A DNA stretch of 64,000 nucleotides from Haliotis asinina (lineage: Eukaryota > Mollusca > Gastropoda > Lepetellida > Haliotidae). The notes under the pieces are model-generated. The model searched no databases. It was not told the origin of the DNA and saw nothing but the letters and a program-made list of their open reading frames with translations. Position numbers and translations under genes: made by a program. Positions 25,701-40,700 of this stretch are shown here, piece by piece. The stretch is taken from the NCBI RefSeq assembly GCF_037392515.1, contig NC_090287.1, positions 7,423,501-7,487,500 of the forward strand. The letters run 5' to 3'. The number at the start of each line of letters is the position of its first letter. Within the stretch, counting starts at the first letter, position 1.

Positions 25701-28700
25701 GCTCAGTTTTATTGCATTTCAACAATGGCTTTGGTCTTTATCTCATCTGGCTACGCTGTCTTTAAATGTTTCAACATGACAGCTCCGTCTTTAAACATTT
25801 CAACATGGCCGCTCAGTCTTTGGTCTTTATCTCATCCATTCCACTCAGTTTTTATGCTGCTCAGTTTTTATGCATTTCAACATGGCCACTTAGTCTTTGA
25901 ACATTTCAGCATGGGTGTTCAGTCTTTGGACATTCCAAGATGGCCACTCAATCTTTGGACATTTAAGTGTCCTCTCAGTTTTTCAGTGTTTAAACATACA
26001 GCTGCTTAGTCTTCAGCTATTTCAGCGAGGTTGCTCAGTCTTCAGGCATTTCAATATGGCCATGCAATCTAACATTCTTTATATGAAGGCTGTTTTTGTT
26101 GGTACAAGCATCAGTGATTAGGACAATACTTTCCTTACCACTTTCAGTAAGGATTCTCCTCAGATTCTTGTAATATACCAGTGAAGAAGCAACACATAAT
26201 TTTTTTATTTTTTTTTTTATTTACGAAAAGTTGAACTTCATGTCTGTGTAAACAGCAATTGTGTCCTTGTCCTGTTTTAACCTACCCAACCTGATGAGAC
26301 CAAGGACATCAACATACCAACATCATCAAATCCCACTCCATTTTAGAAGGCAACACACACATACCACTAAGATAAACCTGTCACAACGTTCCTGCTTGAC
26401 TTACCTATGTCAAGCATCTAAAGGGCTGCTCATCTAATATTCTGGGCGTGGGGTTTTGTAATGAATCTATTCCAGAATTGGTGCAAAAACGCAATAGGTT
26501 TTACAAAGTAATGAGATGCCATGTAGATATTCTGAAAAATATTTTTTCTGAAAAATGCTTTTGGTTCAAACAAAAAACCTATGCCTCTCTGTATAGTTTT
26601 TGAAGGTGACATGATCATGCATTATGTCACAGCACCTATCTTGCAGATATTTGTATTGACAGAATATTAAATAACCAAATATTATGCAGTCTATTACAGA
26701 CTGTCTTATCTTTTTTTGCCTGCCAAAATTCTCATTCACATTCTTTTGGGTTTGTCTTTACAGTGTAAAATAGCATCAGTTGGTTGCTGCCAGGAGGTGC
26801 TGAACACTAGATTTGCCCCAATTGTGATCCATGGTTGGTTAGACCCATACCCATGTTCAATGATGTGATTGTTTGATAGGCTGCAAGATACCCCTTCTTG
26901 TCATAACAGGTGTCTACACGATAACTGAGGGGCGATGTGGTGGCCTAGTGGTTAAAGCATTTGCGTATCATGCCAAAGGCCCAGGTTTGATTTCCCACAT
27001 GGGTACAATGTGTTAAGCCCATTTCTGGTGTCCTCTACCAAAATGTATGTAAATCTAAATGCACTCACTCATATGGTAACTATCTACATGTTGACTAGGG
27101 GTGGTGGGGTGTCCAAGTGGCCAAAGCATTCGTTCATCACACTGAAGGCCTGGGTTCGATTCCCCAGATGGATACAAAGTGTGGGGTCTATTTCTGATGT
27201 CCCATGCCATGCTACTGCTGGAATATTGTTAAAAGCGGTGTAAAACCGAACTCACTTACACTGCAAGTTGCCCATCTGGATTCATTTGTGTCAGAAAGTG
27301 TGCCTTTAAGGTGCTGAGGGCCATGTGTTGACCTGTGAAACTGAAGTGGTGATCCATTCATTTGCCTTATCACAAGAGGGTGTGTGACAGGCAGTCAGCA
27401 TGCTTGAACTGTCCAGCTCATATATAAGTGTAATAAATATAGAAGTACACATATATGTTTAACAAAGAGGAATGCATTTGATCTAGATAGCTGTGGTAAC
27501 TGTATACCCTAAAATAATTGATACATGGTGTCAATGACAGTAAACACAATATTGACGGCTTGCTATCTATCAAATATGGAAATGAAGGTAAATACTTTAA
27601 CAGCTGCTAGTGATGCAAGGGGATGAGCATGGTAACATTCTGTTGGGGATGTAGAAAGGTACAAATAAGGGGTAAATATGATAGCATTGGTTAGTAATGG
27701 AAAAGGGAACAAATTAGGGTAAGTGTGTAAGAAACTTTTTGTGATATGAGAGGGTACACACTAGAGTAAATATGGTAACAATAACTAGAAATCTAGGTGG
27801 GTGCAAAGAAGGGTAAATATAGTATCAATGGCTAGTGATGTTGGAGGGTACACACTAGGGTAAATATGGTATCAATGGCTAGTGATGTTGGAGGATACAC
27901 ACTAGGGTAAATATGGTATCAATGGCTTGTGATGTTGGACGGTACACATTGGGGTAAATATGGTATCAATGGCTAGTGATGTTGGAGGGTACACACGAGG
28001 GTAAATATGGTAACAATGGCTTGTGATGTTGGACGGTACACATTGGGGTAAATATGGTATCAATGGCTAGTGATGTTGGAGGGTACACACGAGGGTAAAT
28101 ATGGTAACAATGGCTAGTGATTTTGGAGGGTATGAGTGAGTGAGTGAGTGAGTGAGTGAGTGAGTGAGTGAGTGAGTGAGTGAGTGACTGTGTTAAACAA
28201 TATTTCAGCAGTATCATGGCAGGAGACATCACAAATGAGCTTCACACATTGTACCCATGTGGGGAATCAAACCCAGGTCTTCGGTAGGATGAGCCAATGC
28301 TTTAACCACTAAGCTGTCCCACCACCCCAAAGTACAAGCTAGAGTAAATTGGTAACAATGACTACTGATATAAGATGGTACAAACTAGGGTAAATATGGT
28401 ATCAATGGCTAGTGATGTCGGAGGGTATGAATGAGGGTAAATATGGTAACAATGGCTTGTGACTATGAGTGTGGGAGGTACTTGTCCTGTCAGTCAGACC
28501 AGGAATATATGATTGAGAGACAACATTGCCAGAGAATGTACAGTCCAACCAGGGCAAATCCTGCTTGACAACATTAAGGGTTGAACTGTTCAAATGTGTG
28601 TGGTTTGATATGTACAAACATGCAGTTGGATTGTGAAATTAATTTGCTTACAGATACCATCTTATTTGTTCACCATTTGAAGTAGTTATGTCATTGTTGT

Positions 28701-31700
28701 TTAAGTATTTACAGTTTTGTGAATCAACATTTGGACTTGAAGATGAAGTTTCTTAACATGAGTGAATGAAGATTTTTCAGCACAATAGGCTGACCTTTTT
28801 TCCTTATTATTTGTTCTATGAGTTCTACTATATCGCTAGAACTATGCTGAATTTGTCATTTTAACACTCGTTTCTTGCTTTTATCCACAACACGAATACA
28901 GAAGTTGTTCATCAATGTTATCCTTGCTGCTCCAACTTTTAGATGCTTTTCAAACAAGATAGGCGAAGCCAAGTTGCTCAAATAAAGCCAGATTTTATGT
29001 CCAAACAAAGTAAGATATACTTAGTGAGTGAGTTTTGTTTTACGCCGCACTCAGCAATATTCCAGCTATATGGCGGCGGTCTGTAAATAATCGAGTCTGT
29101 ACCAGACAATCCAGTGACCAATAACATGAGCATCGATCTGCGCAACTGGGAACCGATGACATGTGCCAACCCAGTGAGGCTGACCACCTGATCCCATTAG
29201 TCGCCTCTTACGACAAGCATAGTCACCTTTTATGGCAAGCATGGGTTGCTGAAGGCCTATTCTACCCGGACCTTCACGGATAAGATATACTTATCTTAAT
29301 CATCATGTTAATAGTGCTTAAAAGTAGACAGCACTTCATATGTTAATTTTTCATCCCCCATTAGGGTTTCGTGGACTGGTTACCTGGGTACTTACGTAAA
29401 GCGAATAATTTTAATTTTCCTGGTCTGACTACATATTGTGTCATGCATTATTGAACCAAAATAATGAACCAAACATATGTTTTATATTTGTTTTTCAACA
29501 ATAAAAATGGGCATGACAAAATAGTTCATTTGACATAAAGCTTTGTCTTACATTGTCTATGATTATGCGACATATCAAAGTCTGTCACAACATCACTGAT
29601 AAAACATTGAACTTGAGATGAGCATCATTTGAACATAGCATCTTCTTTTTGTTATGTTTATGTTTGTTAAGGGTGGATCAGACAACTTATGAATTCTATC
29701 AGACATAATAAAATCACTGCATGTAGTAATACCATGATGAGTGACTGGTAGATAGTGGCTGAGAAAGTCTGTATCAGATAGCGTTTCTGTTATTCTGTAG
29801 AACAACAAACCATTTCGTATGAGTAGTAAATATTTTACTGACATCAGTTGGCACAAACTGAATGAACTGAAACGAAACTTGGCTCATAACATCCAAAATG
29901 TCTTAAGCATGAGGGTAGCCTTGGTGGCGATCTGTGCCCCTCTATATATGCATTCCACGTACTTCTTGAAGCCTAGCAAGGCCACACACTCTGAGCAATG
30001 CAAGCATTCAGTATAGCGTGGTCACATGTGACAGTACAAACCAACAGATAGGTAGTACATGTACTAAAGTCTACATTATAAGCAGAGCTGTTGCTTGTGT
30101 TGAGAAAGGATTAAACAGGCATGAGAGATTGTATGGGGGTTGTTTACAGTTACCTCTGTAACAGCTATGGTTGATTTCTCATTTTATGGAGGAATTATTT
30201 GGTGTTGTTCTTTGTTCAGAGATGTCTTATATGGCATGACATTGTGGTTCTAGATGATGATGATGATGATGGTGATGGTGATTGAGTTTTGTTTTATGCC
30301 GCACTTAGCAATATTCCAGCTATATGGTGGTGGTCTGTAAATAATCGAATCTGGACTGATGCTCATTTTATGTCTCTTTTTAATAGTAGTATTTATCAGA
30401 TTGTTTTAAGAGGAAACAATCTGAAATGATGTTTTCATGGTAGAATTTGCCCTTCAGAGCAAGATACTCTCACTGAACACAGAAAATGCTATATTGTGCA
30501 ATGGTAAAATTTTAGACTAGGAATGTAACCTCTACATAGAATATAACCTGGCATATGATCTGAGCAGACACGCAAACCTCGTACATAACACCTCATACTC
30601 CACCCAGCAATGTATTTACATGTCAATTGGCATGAAATGTAAGCCAGTTATACGGTTATGTCATGAGATGGATGTCACATCAGCTTCAGGGTATTATGCT
30701 ATAGCAGTTACATCACTGAGTGTAATATACATCGTATCCCACAGTAGTTATTGAGTGCTGTGCCTAATTGATGTTGCAATGAGTATGAAATTGACATGAT
30801 ATTGAGTAACAGGACACACATCAGATACAGTGTGTTTGATGCTTTTGTAAATTGATAGAAGAGAGAACAGACAACTGGACACTCAACTTCGATATGAATT
30901 AATTGATACTGACCAGAGTGGAACAAAGAGTCTTCATCAAATGACAATCTTCTGATTTAATGGCCATGGCCTCCATTGCAGATGTTATAAATTCTGTAAC
31001 AGATTGCAACTAAGACGTATTCCTTAAGTTAAAGAAGACGGCAAATGGACATGTTCTTCATGACTTGCAGAGAAACTATTTCCATAATATATTTCCATCA
31101 AAACTGTTATTTCAAAAACATGAATTCAGATTAAAAATTTTTAAACACTACACATAGACCATCCTCAACAATGAGACCATGTTTTGTTGTCATGAAACTG
31201 GTGTAATTGTGATATGTGTCAATCACATGTAATCACATGAGTTTCTGAAAGAAATAATGGAATTGTATGCCTCTTTGATATCAAACAAACAGCACAAATA
31301 CACTGCCAGCGCTCATGCATCTGGCTAATAAGAATGATAACTGAAAGCATTGTTGATAGGAAGAATTATTTACTATTATCAATACAAAAATTGTGTAATG
31401 AGTAATATCGTTCATAAAATGTTTTTAGGAAACATGGTTTTAATTTACTCTCACAATTCATAAAGTTAGGACTTCATTCGTGACCTGTTTCTAAAATATG
31501 TTCTGGATGTGGATTTATTAGTAGCTCATGTATACAGGCGTCGCCACGCACCAGTGATGTGAAATATGTCAATTTCTTTCACACTTTTGTGGTATTTTTG
31601 CTTAACGTTACTTTTCTAATATTTAATGATAATCAATCAATATCTGGTGAACGGTTATTGATATCTATGACATGTATCAAGTGCCAGCACTCATTTCCAT

Positions 31701-34700
31701 TTTTTCTCAATACTATTGATAATCAGTTACAGCTATAGTGATGGTAATCAATTACTCCAATACTCATAATCAATTACTCTTCACAGATGATAATCAATTA
31801 CCTCAATATCATCTACTCATGAAAACCAATGACCTCAATGTTGATGATAATCAAGCATCTTTCTTTCAGACATCATAACATCAGTGTAACCACTGGTCAT
31901 GAATTACAAGCATCTCCATGATGGATCACTAAAGTCTCAAACAAAATCATTTTCAAGAAGATTTCATGACATTTTGCTGTAAGACTCAAGATTACCTTAC
32001 AGTAAAACACAAGTTTGTGATGAAGTGTGAGATCGATAAGAAACTGTAAATTGCAAGCCACAGAAGATGCAGGATGCAGGGTTTACAGTCTGCATCCTCT
32101 TGTTGATTACTTTTGCAGGCAGAATGTATAATTGATGGGGAGGGATGTGAATCCTTGCATGCATGGTTCCAAGTCTCTAAAGGCCAGCTAGAGTTTGTCA
32201 ATAATTGATATAAGTCGTCTACTATCACTGGATGAAGCAATCTTGCCAAACTAATTAATGGCTTTTCTATAACGTTTGTGTGGTAAGTAAGGGACTAGGG
32301 TAAACAGATTATAAGAGATTATGTAGTAACAATGTAAGACTGGAAATAGAAAACAACAATGCTATTCACGAAGCGACATTATGCTATATCTGTAAGTGTT
32401 TTTCTCATTTGGAGAGGACTGTCTTTTAGAACAAATGAATCAATGGATTATTTAAAAATCCAGATAGCCTTATTATTTTCACCTGTAAAACCATCCTTTC
32501 AGCATAGTGGCAAACAACAAAGCCTGCATCTCACCCTGCCTTCATTCTCTATTGAACTGACATGCTATAAATGAATGAAATAACAGTACTGTTTTTTCTT
32601 TGAACTGTACAAAACTAGATGCAAACTCCATATATTCAGCAAAATGTTGGATGTTTAAGGCACAATATCCAATTGTTATGATGTTACTGCCAATGGTTAT
32701 GTGAAGGTCTCCTCTTATCAATATCAAGACAGTCATGTCAGAAAGTATTACTTTGAACCAATACTTCAGGCAGCTGTCCAAAAGCCTGTGATACTAGTAC
32801 AAAACTGTAAATACACGTAAACACCTGTGTGATAAGATTTCAGCACAATTCCCTATCTCACCTTGCCTGTTGTATCTTTCAGTCTACCCACAAGTCTTGT
32901 ACCTCATTTTTGTCTTATAAGCCCATATTTCACTGTTAATCTATTGTCAGGAAACTAGCATGTGGCCTGAAAATACTATTCCACCTACAACATATACTCC
33001 ATGCCAGGGTATAAATCATGGCAAATACTAATTCCTCCTGCCTGAGGGGACTATGTAGTACGTACTTACATGCGATTGTCAAACAGACAGTTTGGGTATT
33101 CATAAAATACACAGGCAAGGATGTCAGAATGGAATATAAACTCATCACTGTCAGTTAGGATACAATGCATATTGTGCTTCACAATAACTTATATTATATA
33201 ATATTACTTACAACAGATATATCTGTCTTTTTGGTGACAATTAGTGTCTAACTTAGGTATATTTCTATTATGATATAATGTTGAAAAAGTTGTGTTTTTT
33301 ACTGTTTTGATTAGTACTTCGAACACGCAGAGCAATCAAAACACAGTACATTATTACCCTGGATAACCCAAGCTGCCTGTGAGGCACTAGAAGGTTAACA
33401 CTTGCTTGACATATCCCACCGGGTACCCATTTTCTGGTGGGCGAACTTAGGCAATTTTGAACAAGCTCGTTTGCCTAAGTTGAGACCACATGTAGCACAT
33501 GTTCTTTCTGGCGCAGGACTGAAGTCCTAGGACTGTTCATATCCGAAGTTGCTTAACCTCCACTGAATTGTGACCTGAGGTCTATGCACAAGACAATGCA
33601 GGATGACAGAACCAAACACCACCAACAAAGGCATGGCTATGGTGGTAACAGCAGGGCAATCTGGATGTCAGATTATTATTTGTCTCTAGCATGCCTAAGG
33701 AAAATGTTTCGCTCTGTGTATTGTATCCACCAAAAATATTGGGCCAATTTTTTATTACTGTAATTGTGAATAAAAGTGAATATTGGCCATTGTAGTTTTT
33801 CTGCAAAATCATTCAAAACTGAAGAACAATAGATCCAATTTTATTTTTTTGTTAATATGCTGTTTAGATACATGAAGTCAGTATTTCTAAAAAGTAAACT
33901 ACAAACAACTGAAAGATATATGAGAAAAAGAATGTTTGTCTTTTCATTTGAATAACATATATGTAAGACCAGACAAAGTTAAAATCTTCGCTTCAGTCCT
34001 TAAAGATTTCTTTACAGGACAGACAGTTATTGCTATAACTAAGCCTATACACATCTGTTTGTGTACTTCAGTGATATCTATATTCTTTAAAATATACAAG
34101 GTGCTTAGCAGAGATAATGCCTCATAACAATTCTATAAAAGTCTCATTTTATGACAGTTATTGAGTAGAGAGGGACCTGTTCCTCTATAGCAGTAATGAA
34201 CTATGAACTCACAGATAAAGAGGCCCTTGTGATGTTTAGAATTTAGCATCAACCCATTTGATACAATATTTCTGTATGCATAGTTACTGAACTGGATCAA
34301 CATCAAATTTAAAATTGTGAAAAGAGTGTTGGAATTTTATCATTATATTTTAAATTTCCATCATTGTTTCTCTTTACACTTTGAAGGAAACTGAAAAGAG
34401 AAGGTTGAATTAACAATGTCAGTGTCAGATGACATATTACACCTATTAAGAAATACCAGAGATTTAAGAAAATGTAAAAACATGTATATTTTAGGAATTT
34501 TTTTAAAAGACAGATAATAATATTAGCATTAGTCATCCAATAATCAGTACATGGAATTAAATATCAGGTGTCATGTTATCCCACACATTCACATCACATC
34601 ACATCACATCACATACTTCTTTTGATCTCCTTGTCCACCATCTTGTTTTACAGTCATCACTGCTACAGGTCACAGGTACATAAGTGACCCCACCTGAAAC

Positions 34701-37700
34701 AAGAGGTCATGTGAGGTCAGGAAGAGGTCTGTGTATTTGCAAAGGAGATAATCTCCTCTTGCATGCATCTAGTCATCCTCCTGGTGTCAGCCACTCATGT
34801 CGCCGGGGTAACATGTCTGCAGTGATTTTATTTAAAATGTCAGGATTACCATGAAGTATGACCTAACACCTTGTTGGTTCATCCTTAAGTGGTTTTTTTC
34901 ACATTTTTAAAGGATAGTTTCAAGGTCAAATAAGAGTAATGTGGCATGTGTTTGGATTGTCAAACCTAACCACAAAAATGACTTAAGGAAAAAAGTACTT
35001 TGTTAAGCCAATATCAGACAGCCTGGTCTGTTTCTTAGTCTATCTGTGTGGACAAAAAGACACACGATTCTAGAGAACATGTTTACTGTTCATGTTTCAC
35101 AGTTTAGGGTATTTAAGGATGGTCATCACATGGTCAGAGCTACTGACTGACAGAACAGCCAGGTAGACTAGAGAACATGTTTACTGTTCATGTTTCACAG
35201 CTTATGGTATTTAAGGATGGTCATCACATGGTCAGAGCTACTGACTGACAGAACAGCCAGGTACTTTTAAAACATTTTTTAAACAGAACTCTGTAAGGAG
35301 AAATAGTGATGTCCAGTAAACATTCACATTCACAATGTCTTTCTCTATGTCTGAAGTCTAGTAATTACAGGTTACTCAAAACATTAAATCAACCTCACAA
35401 GAAAGTATGCAATGAAATGATGAATGTTAATTGGAGGATAAAAGCCTATTAGATTCTTAAAACAATATTTCAGCCTTATGTGGACATACAGGGTTTCAAA
35501 GACCTGATCCATGGTACTGATGAAAATAATTTTGATGGTAACTTTTTCTCCATTCTTTACCGCAGTGCGGATATGAAAGTCCTGTTTAATCATGTAGGTC
35601 TGCTTTAATGTACGTTGTGCTAAGTCAACATGTAGTTGGTATGTAAAAGCCACAACAATTTCTATGATCTGAAAATGATTCCATGGGTCCATTTTGAGAA
35701 TCCAACTATATCCCAGTGCATGTTTGTGAATCACTTTGTGTAGGTGGCGATGCCATATGTTTCACAAAAGGTGAGTATATCCTGCCCCTGTGGAGGATGA
35801 ACACCTGCACAAGCTTTTAGTAAAACAACATACGGAGGAACACCTACATAAGCTTTTAGTAAAACAACATATGGAGGAACACCTACATAAGCTTTGAGTA
35901 AAACAACATACGGAGGAACACCTACATAAGCTTTTAGTAAAACAACATATGGAGGAACACCTACATAAGCTTTTAGTAAAACAACATAAGGAGTTAGTTA
36001 AATTACAGAAGTAGCAAAACAACAGCAGTTACAGAAACAACCAAAGCATTTAGTAAAACAACAAATGGTTACATGACTGTATGTGATATATCCAACAAAC
36101 ATTTCAATACAAATTATGAAACTATTTGTCCATTTGTGTCGAAGGGAGTTAATAAGATAGGACTACATCTCTGTTTCACTGTGAAGGTAATACTAGAGGT
36201 GAGATATATGATATATACAATCTTTCAACCGTGATGTATTCCACATAGTCCCTTAGCAATCAATAAAGCTATTAAAACAACAATGCATATTACTGTCGTA
36301 TTACATACTGTAATATGCAACATGTACCAACAATAAAAAAAAAAATTATTTATTTGGTTTTTTTAGTCACTTAAGTACATGTACACATCACACCAAATCA
36401 TATTTATGATTTTATCTCATGCTGTGTACATGCTCGTTCATGATTTTGCAAAATATTTAGAAAGTCTTACATTTCCTGAAAAGCCAAACACATTCAGAGA
36501 GATATTCTGTTGAAATCTTTACAAATACATTTATGAAAGATGTGTCTGCAGAGGGCTTTGTTCGTTTTCAATAATTTTGCATTTAATGCATATATATTTC
36601 ATTTTATGCAAATTAAACTTCAAAGCTACATATGTCAGCAATGGACTAAGTTACGGTTTCTACACTATGCCTCAGGTCTTTATAATGGAGACGTAACAAC
36701 ACACATTGTGTTACACTTTTGACAAATATGGTTTATGGATGTCTGTTTTTCACTCCACGTTGGCTGAATATGTAAATGATTGCCCATGTATCACTCAGCC
36801 CAAGTTGGAGTGGGGTCAGGAAGTGTGCTAAGGAGGCCAACCCCCAACCTTGACCTTACTCCACTGGTGTGTGAAGTAATCCAATAATGCTCATACCGTT
36901 GACCACAAGTTTAAACTTTTGCTTACATGACTTTCGTATTACCAGTGGTTAAACTATTGTTAGTGATTGGAATAAAAGGAATCCTACTCAAGTGATGATG
37001 TTAGTCGGGGCCATTTTGTTTAGGGGAGGCACGGGATCCTTTAATTTTGTGCACATGTACAAGTGGGGTCAGCAATTTTGTGCATAAATAGTAAAAGTTA
37101 TGCTCTAAAATCATGGGATGGGGAGGAGGGTCACTGATTTAGTACATGACATATGACATGCAGGAGGGGTCACATTACTTTCTACCTAACTTTCATGGAG
37201 GGTCATTTACAATGTACATGTTTCTCCATAAGAATCATCATCTACCCAACCAACTAACCTACCCCTAAATAAACCCCATCCCACCCAAATCCTAACCAAC
37301 ACTCCACCTAGTCCCCTATACAACCCTGCCCAACCCTATCCATACTAACCCAAACTTTCCCCCAATCCTCCACCCAACCCCGACCCAGCTCTCCTGCCAA
37401 ACCCTCCAACCAGCCCTTACCCAACCCTTCCCCTCAACCCCACCCCACCCCAGAATCCTTCCATGCAGGCACCCAGCAGCCAACTCCCTCCCTATTTATC
37501 ACATACTTTTGTTTGTAAGATAAATAACCTTGTATGTGAGTCTTGTGCGTTCACTTTCTGAATCATGCTACAACCAACATTGAATTCTTTTTAAAGAAAC
37601 AACTAAAAGAACACAAATATTTATGGTTTCTTTCTTTTTCAGTTTTCAAATCTGGACCAAAGAAAACACGGAAAGTAAATTCTAGTGGATTATCAGAGGA

Positions 37701-40700
37701 CAGAGCGTCTCCTGAGCATGACGGTCATGTTAACCCAGCATTCAACGACAACCAACCTGATATATCAGCTGCTGAAGCTGGTAAGTAATCAATGAGGGTG
37801 ACGTAAATTATAATCGATTAGAAATGTCGTGCTCAGAAAGTGTAACCGTGGGAAGCAATTGATGACATTTGATTGTCTGCAAAAACAAAAATGTTTTACC
37901 TGACAGAATGGTGCCTTTATGTTTATTTAACTTGATATCTATGCACAGCATTATTTTTGTTTTTTTATTCAATACATAAACTGTTTATGTAAACTGTTAA
38001 AACAGAACGGAAAAAATGGAATTGGATTTAAGGTACTTAAAATATATTGATATTTTGGTGTATTTTTTCACATTTATTTATGATCATTTTTGTGTAAATT
38101 GAGCATGTAACAGTTTACATCTAGTCAGTATCAAGAAATATATGAATGATGTCTATAACTGAAATGTTTGGGCTGCAATTCAATGTGAGATGGCAAGAAG
38201 TCTTCCATGTGCAAATTCCCCATCATCTCTTAAACAGGAATATTGGAAATAGTGAGAAATTCCATTTTCACGTCTTTAGGAATATTTCAGGAGCAAAAAC
38301 AGCTCATGATCAGCTACATAGTGCTGCTGTGTGAGGTTCCTGAGAGGCATTTAGAAGTCGGTATTCTAATGTACAGCAAGATGTTATGGATGTCAACTTC
38401 TTTATTGTTTACATGACGGTTTTGGGTTATTCCTTGCCTCTTCATCAGGTGGATGCTGCTGTGTGTTGGTTTGCTAGAAGAAACATGTCTTAGTCAGTGA
38501 TGATGAAACATCATAAATCTAAACCTAATATAAATCCTTTATATTAACAACTGTTAATGTAACTGCACATTTTATACAAAGGTAACAAGACACAGAAAGT
38601 ACTAGTCAACAATTGATAGGGACATTTTAAATATCCATGTGGGGACAAAGAAGGCCTGATTGTTTGAAGATGTTGTCATACCAACAGCATACTATTTGGG
38701 ATAAATTTCATAAGAGAAAATTTAAACATTTATATATGTGTTTGATTCTCATTTTCCTTAGAGTTCTGAAAGTAGCCATAACTTGAGTTGAGTGCTATTG
38801 TTGAGTGCTATTGTTGATAACTGCTTTTGAATGAACTTAAGAGTTGTTTTGTCGGCATTCTTGGAGGGAAATGAATTCTGTTCGCAGCATAGATTAACTT
38901 CTTTGTAGTCAGTGTCTCAAGACAAACACCTGCTGTTTAAACTATGCAACACCTATTGTGATGCTGCAGAAATCATTTAATGTATCAGCTGTAAACATCC
39001 AGTCAGAATTAACACCCTGCCCTCCCCCATGTCCGAATATCTGTATTAAATGTGAAGACGTGCATTTCCAAACAAAGATTCTGAGGTTTTATGATAGAAA
39101 ATGACCAAAACCTCATCAACATATCTGCACAAAATTGATCTTGCCAAGTTGAGGAACAAAAACAATGTTTGCATTTTTATTTTAGTTGGAAATATAGTTC
39201 GAAATAGTTCATGGAATAGTTATTTAGAAATCCTTTCTCACTATGAGTAGTCAATGTGTATTACAAGCTAATCAAATACAAGCATCTTTGGAGGGAAAAT
39301 GCTAAACAGGTTGATGCATGTTTTATTGATCAACTATTCTCATTCTTAAAATCAATGACACTTTTTTTCAACAATTCTTCGAAGAACAAGTTGACTACAA
39401 GAGAAACACTATGAACCATTTTGAACAATGCAGCATGTGACTATTGATTGAAATTATCTTGAAACTTTGATGAGTAAATAGTTTTCCTTGAGTCCATTTT
39501 TAATGCTGCAGTCTCAATAACAAGGTGTCAGCTTCGTCCTTTATCCTCATTTAGTGAATTGTTTTCTCAATAGAGCGAATCAATTTTCAGCTTTCTAAAT
39601 ATTTTGGCTTCAGTTCTTTACCATTCTGACAAAGAATTTAGATTTGAATCCAAGGAAACTCATACAGAAACACAAATTCTCCATGAATGGTAATATTTTG
39701 GTTGGAGACGCCATGTTCCTCAGAAGTAGTCACATTTGAACAATATGACCATGTGTGTCTGTTGCATTCGGAACTGGTCATTGTGTTTTGATTCACTGCT
39801 CAGAATGCTTTGTTTTGATGCTAGTAAAATAAATTTGACACTGATTGTCTGATTAAAAAGTTCATCTGATGTCATTTCCTTGGGATGGATTATTGGGTTT
39901 TCTCAGAAGTTTGTTAGACAAATCTGTGTCATTACAAATCCCACCCTTATTAATATTTTGCTGACGGCAGGTAAAGAGTATGACTAAAATACTATTTGGT
40001 CTTAAAATTTATCACACCTTGAAATCAGTCAGTTTCCCTCAAAAACAAACAAATAGACTTGAATTTACCAAAATATTTGGAAATATCTGTGACTGCATTT
40101 ACTCTACATAACTCTGAAATAGAAATTCCTGAAACCTGAACAACCAAATCTGATACCAATAATGTGACAATGACATACAAGTGCAACCGAGTGGATTCGA
40201 TCCCTACAACAGCTTGAGAGAGTAAATCCATACAATCCATCACTAGATCCACCATATGGATGCAGATATGGACGTGACCCATATTTCAATATTTTATAGA
40301 CTTGCAAGTCCTTCAAAGTGAAGTTGTAACAGCAACTGATCTCACAGTGAGTTGGGGCAGTGTGTCAGTCCCAGCTCCAGGGCTTGATGTATTACACCTG
40401 CTGCATGGTCGAAAACAAGCCATTGATAAAATATCAGAACACACTGAGAGAGTTGACTGACTTACCTGGGAAGCACAATCATTGTCTAATAGACTGTGAA
40501 GAGACATGATCAAGATTACTGAGGCAGATGGAGGACACTTGGCGTCCATGGTTTGCATCAGATAATTTTCTGCTACATTTGGTTGTCAGAATTGTTTAGC
40601 GTGTAAAAATGTGTGTGTGTGTTGAGGTTAGTGCTAAACCTTGAACAGTCCGAGTGACACATAATCCTTATTTACTACAATCCCACACCTGAATATTTTC

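Larger units (their letters stand above)
4781..37642 (+). other. Intron 1 (32.9 kb)
   Basis: The intron runs from GTGAGATATT to TTTTTCAG and is AT-rich, with no gene supported inside. Its content is the SINEs and arrays listed separately. The long stretches 4.8-6.5 kb, 10.6-18.1 kb (beyond old SINE remnants), 19.0-21.4 kb, 30.4-33.2 kb and 35.9-37.6 kb hold no feature I can name. Near 20.33-21.0 kb the sequence is noticeably less AT-rich, and 37.24-37.48 kb is C-rich (repeated 'aaccc' words) just upstream of exon 2. Short frames such as 14919-15191 and 11880-12254 have no recognisable domains. Confidence 0.75.

Noticed and set aside
25545..26009. 154-codon open frame
   Set aside because: It follows the degenerate ATGGC-motif array and its residues repeat with the DNA unit.
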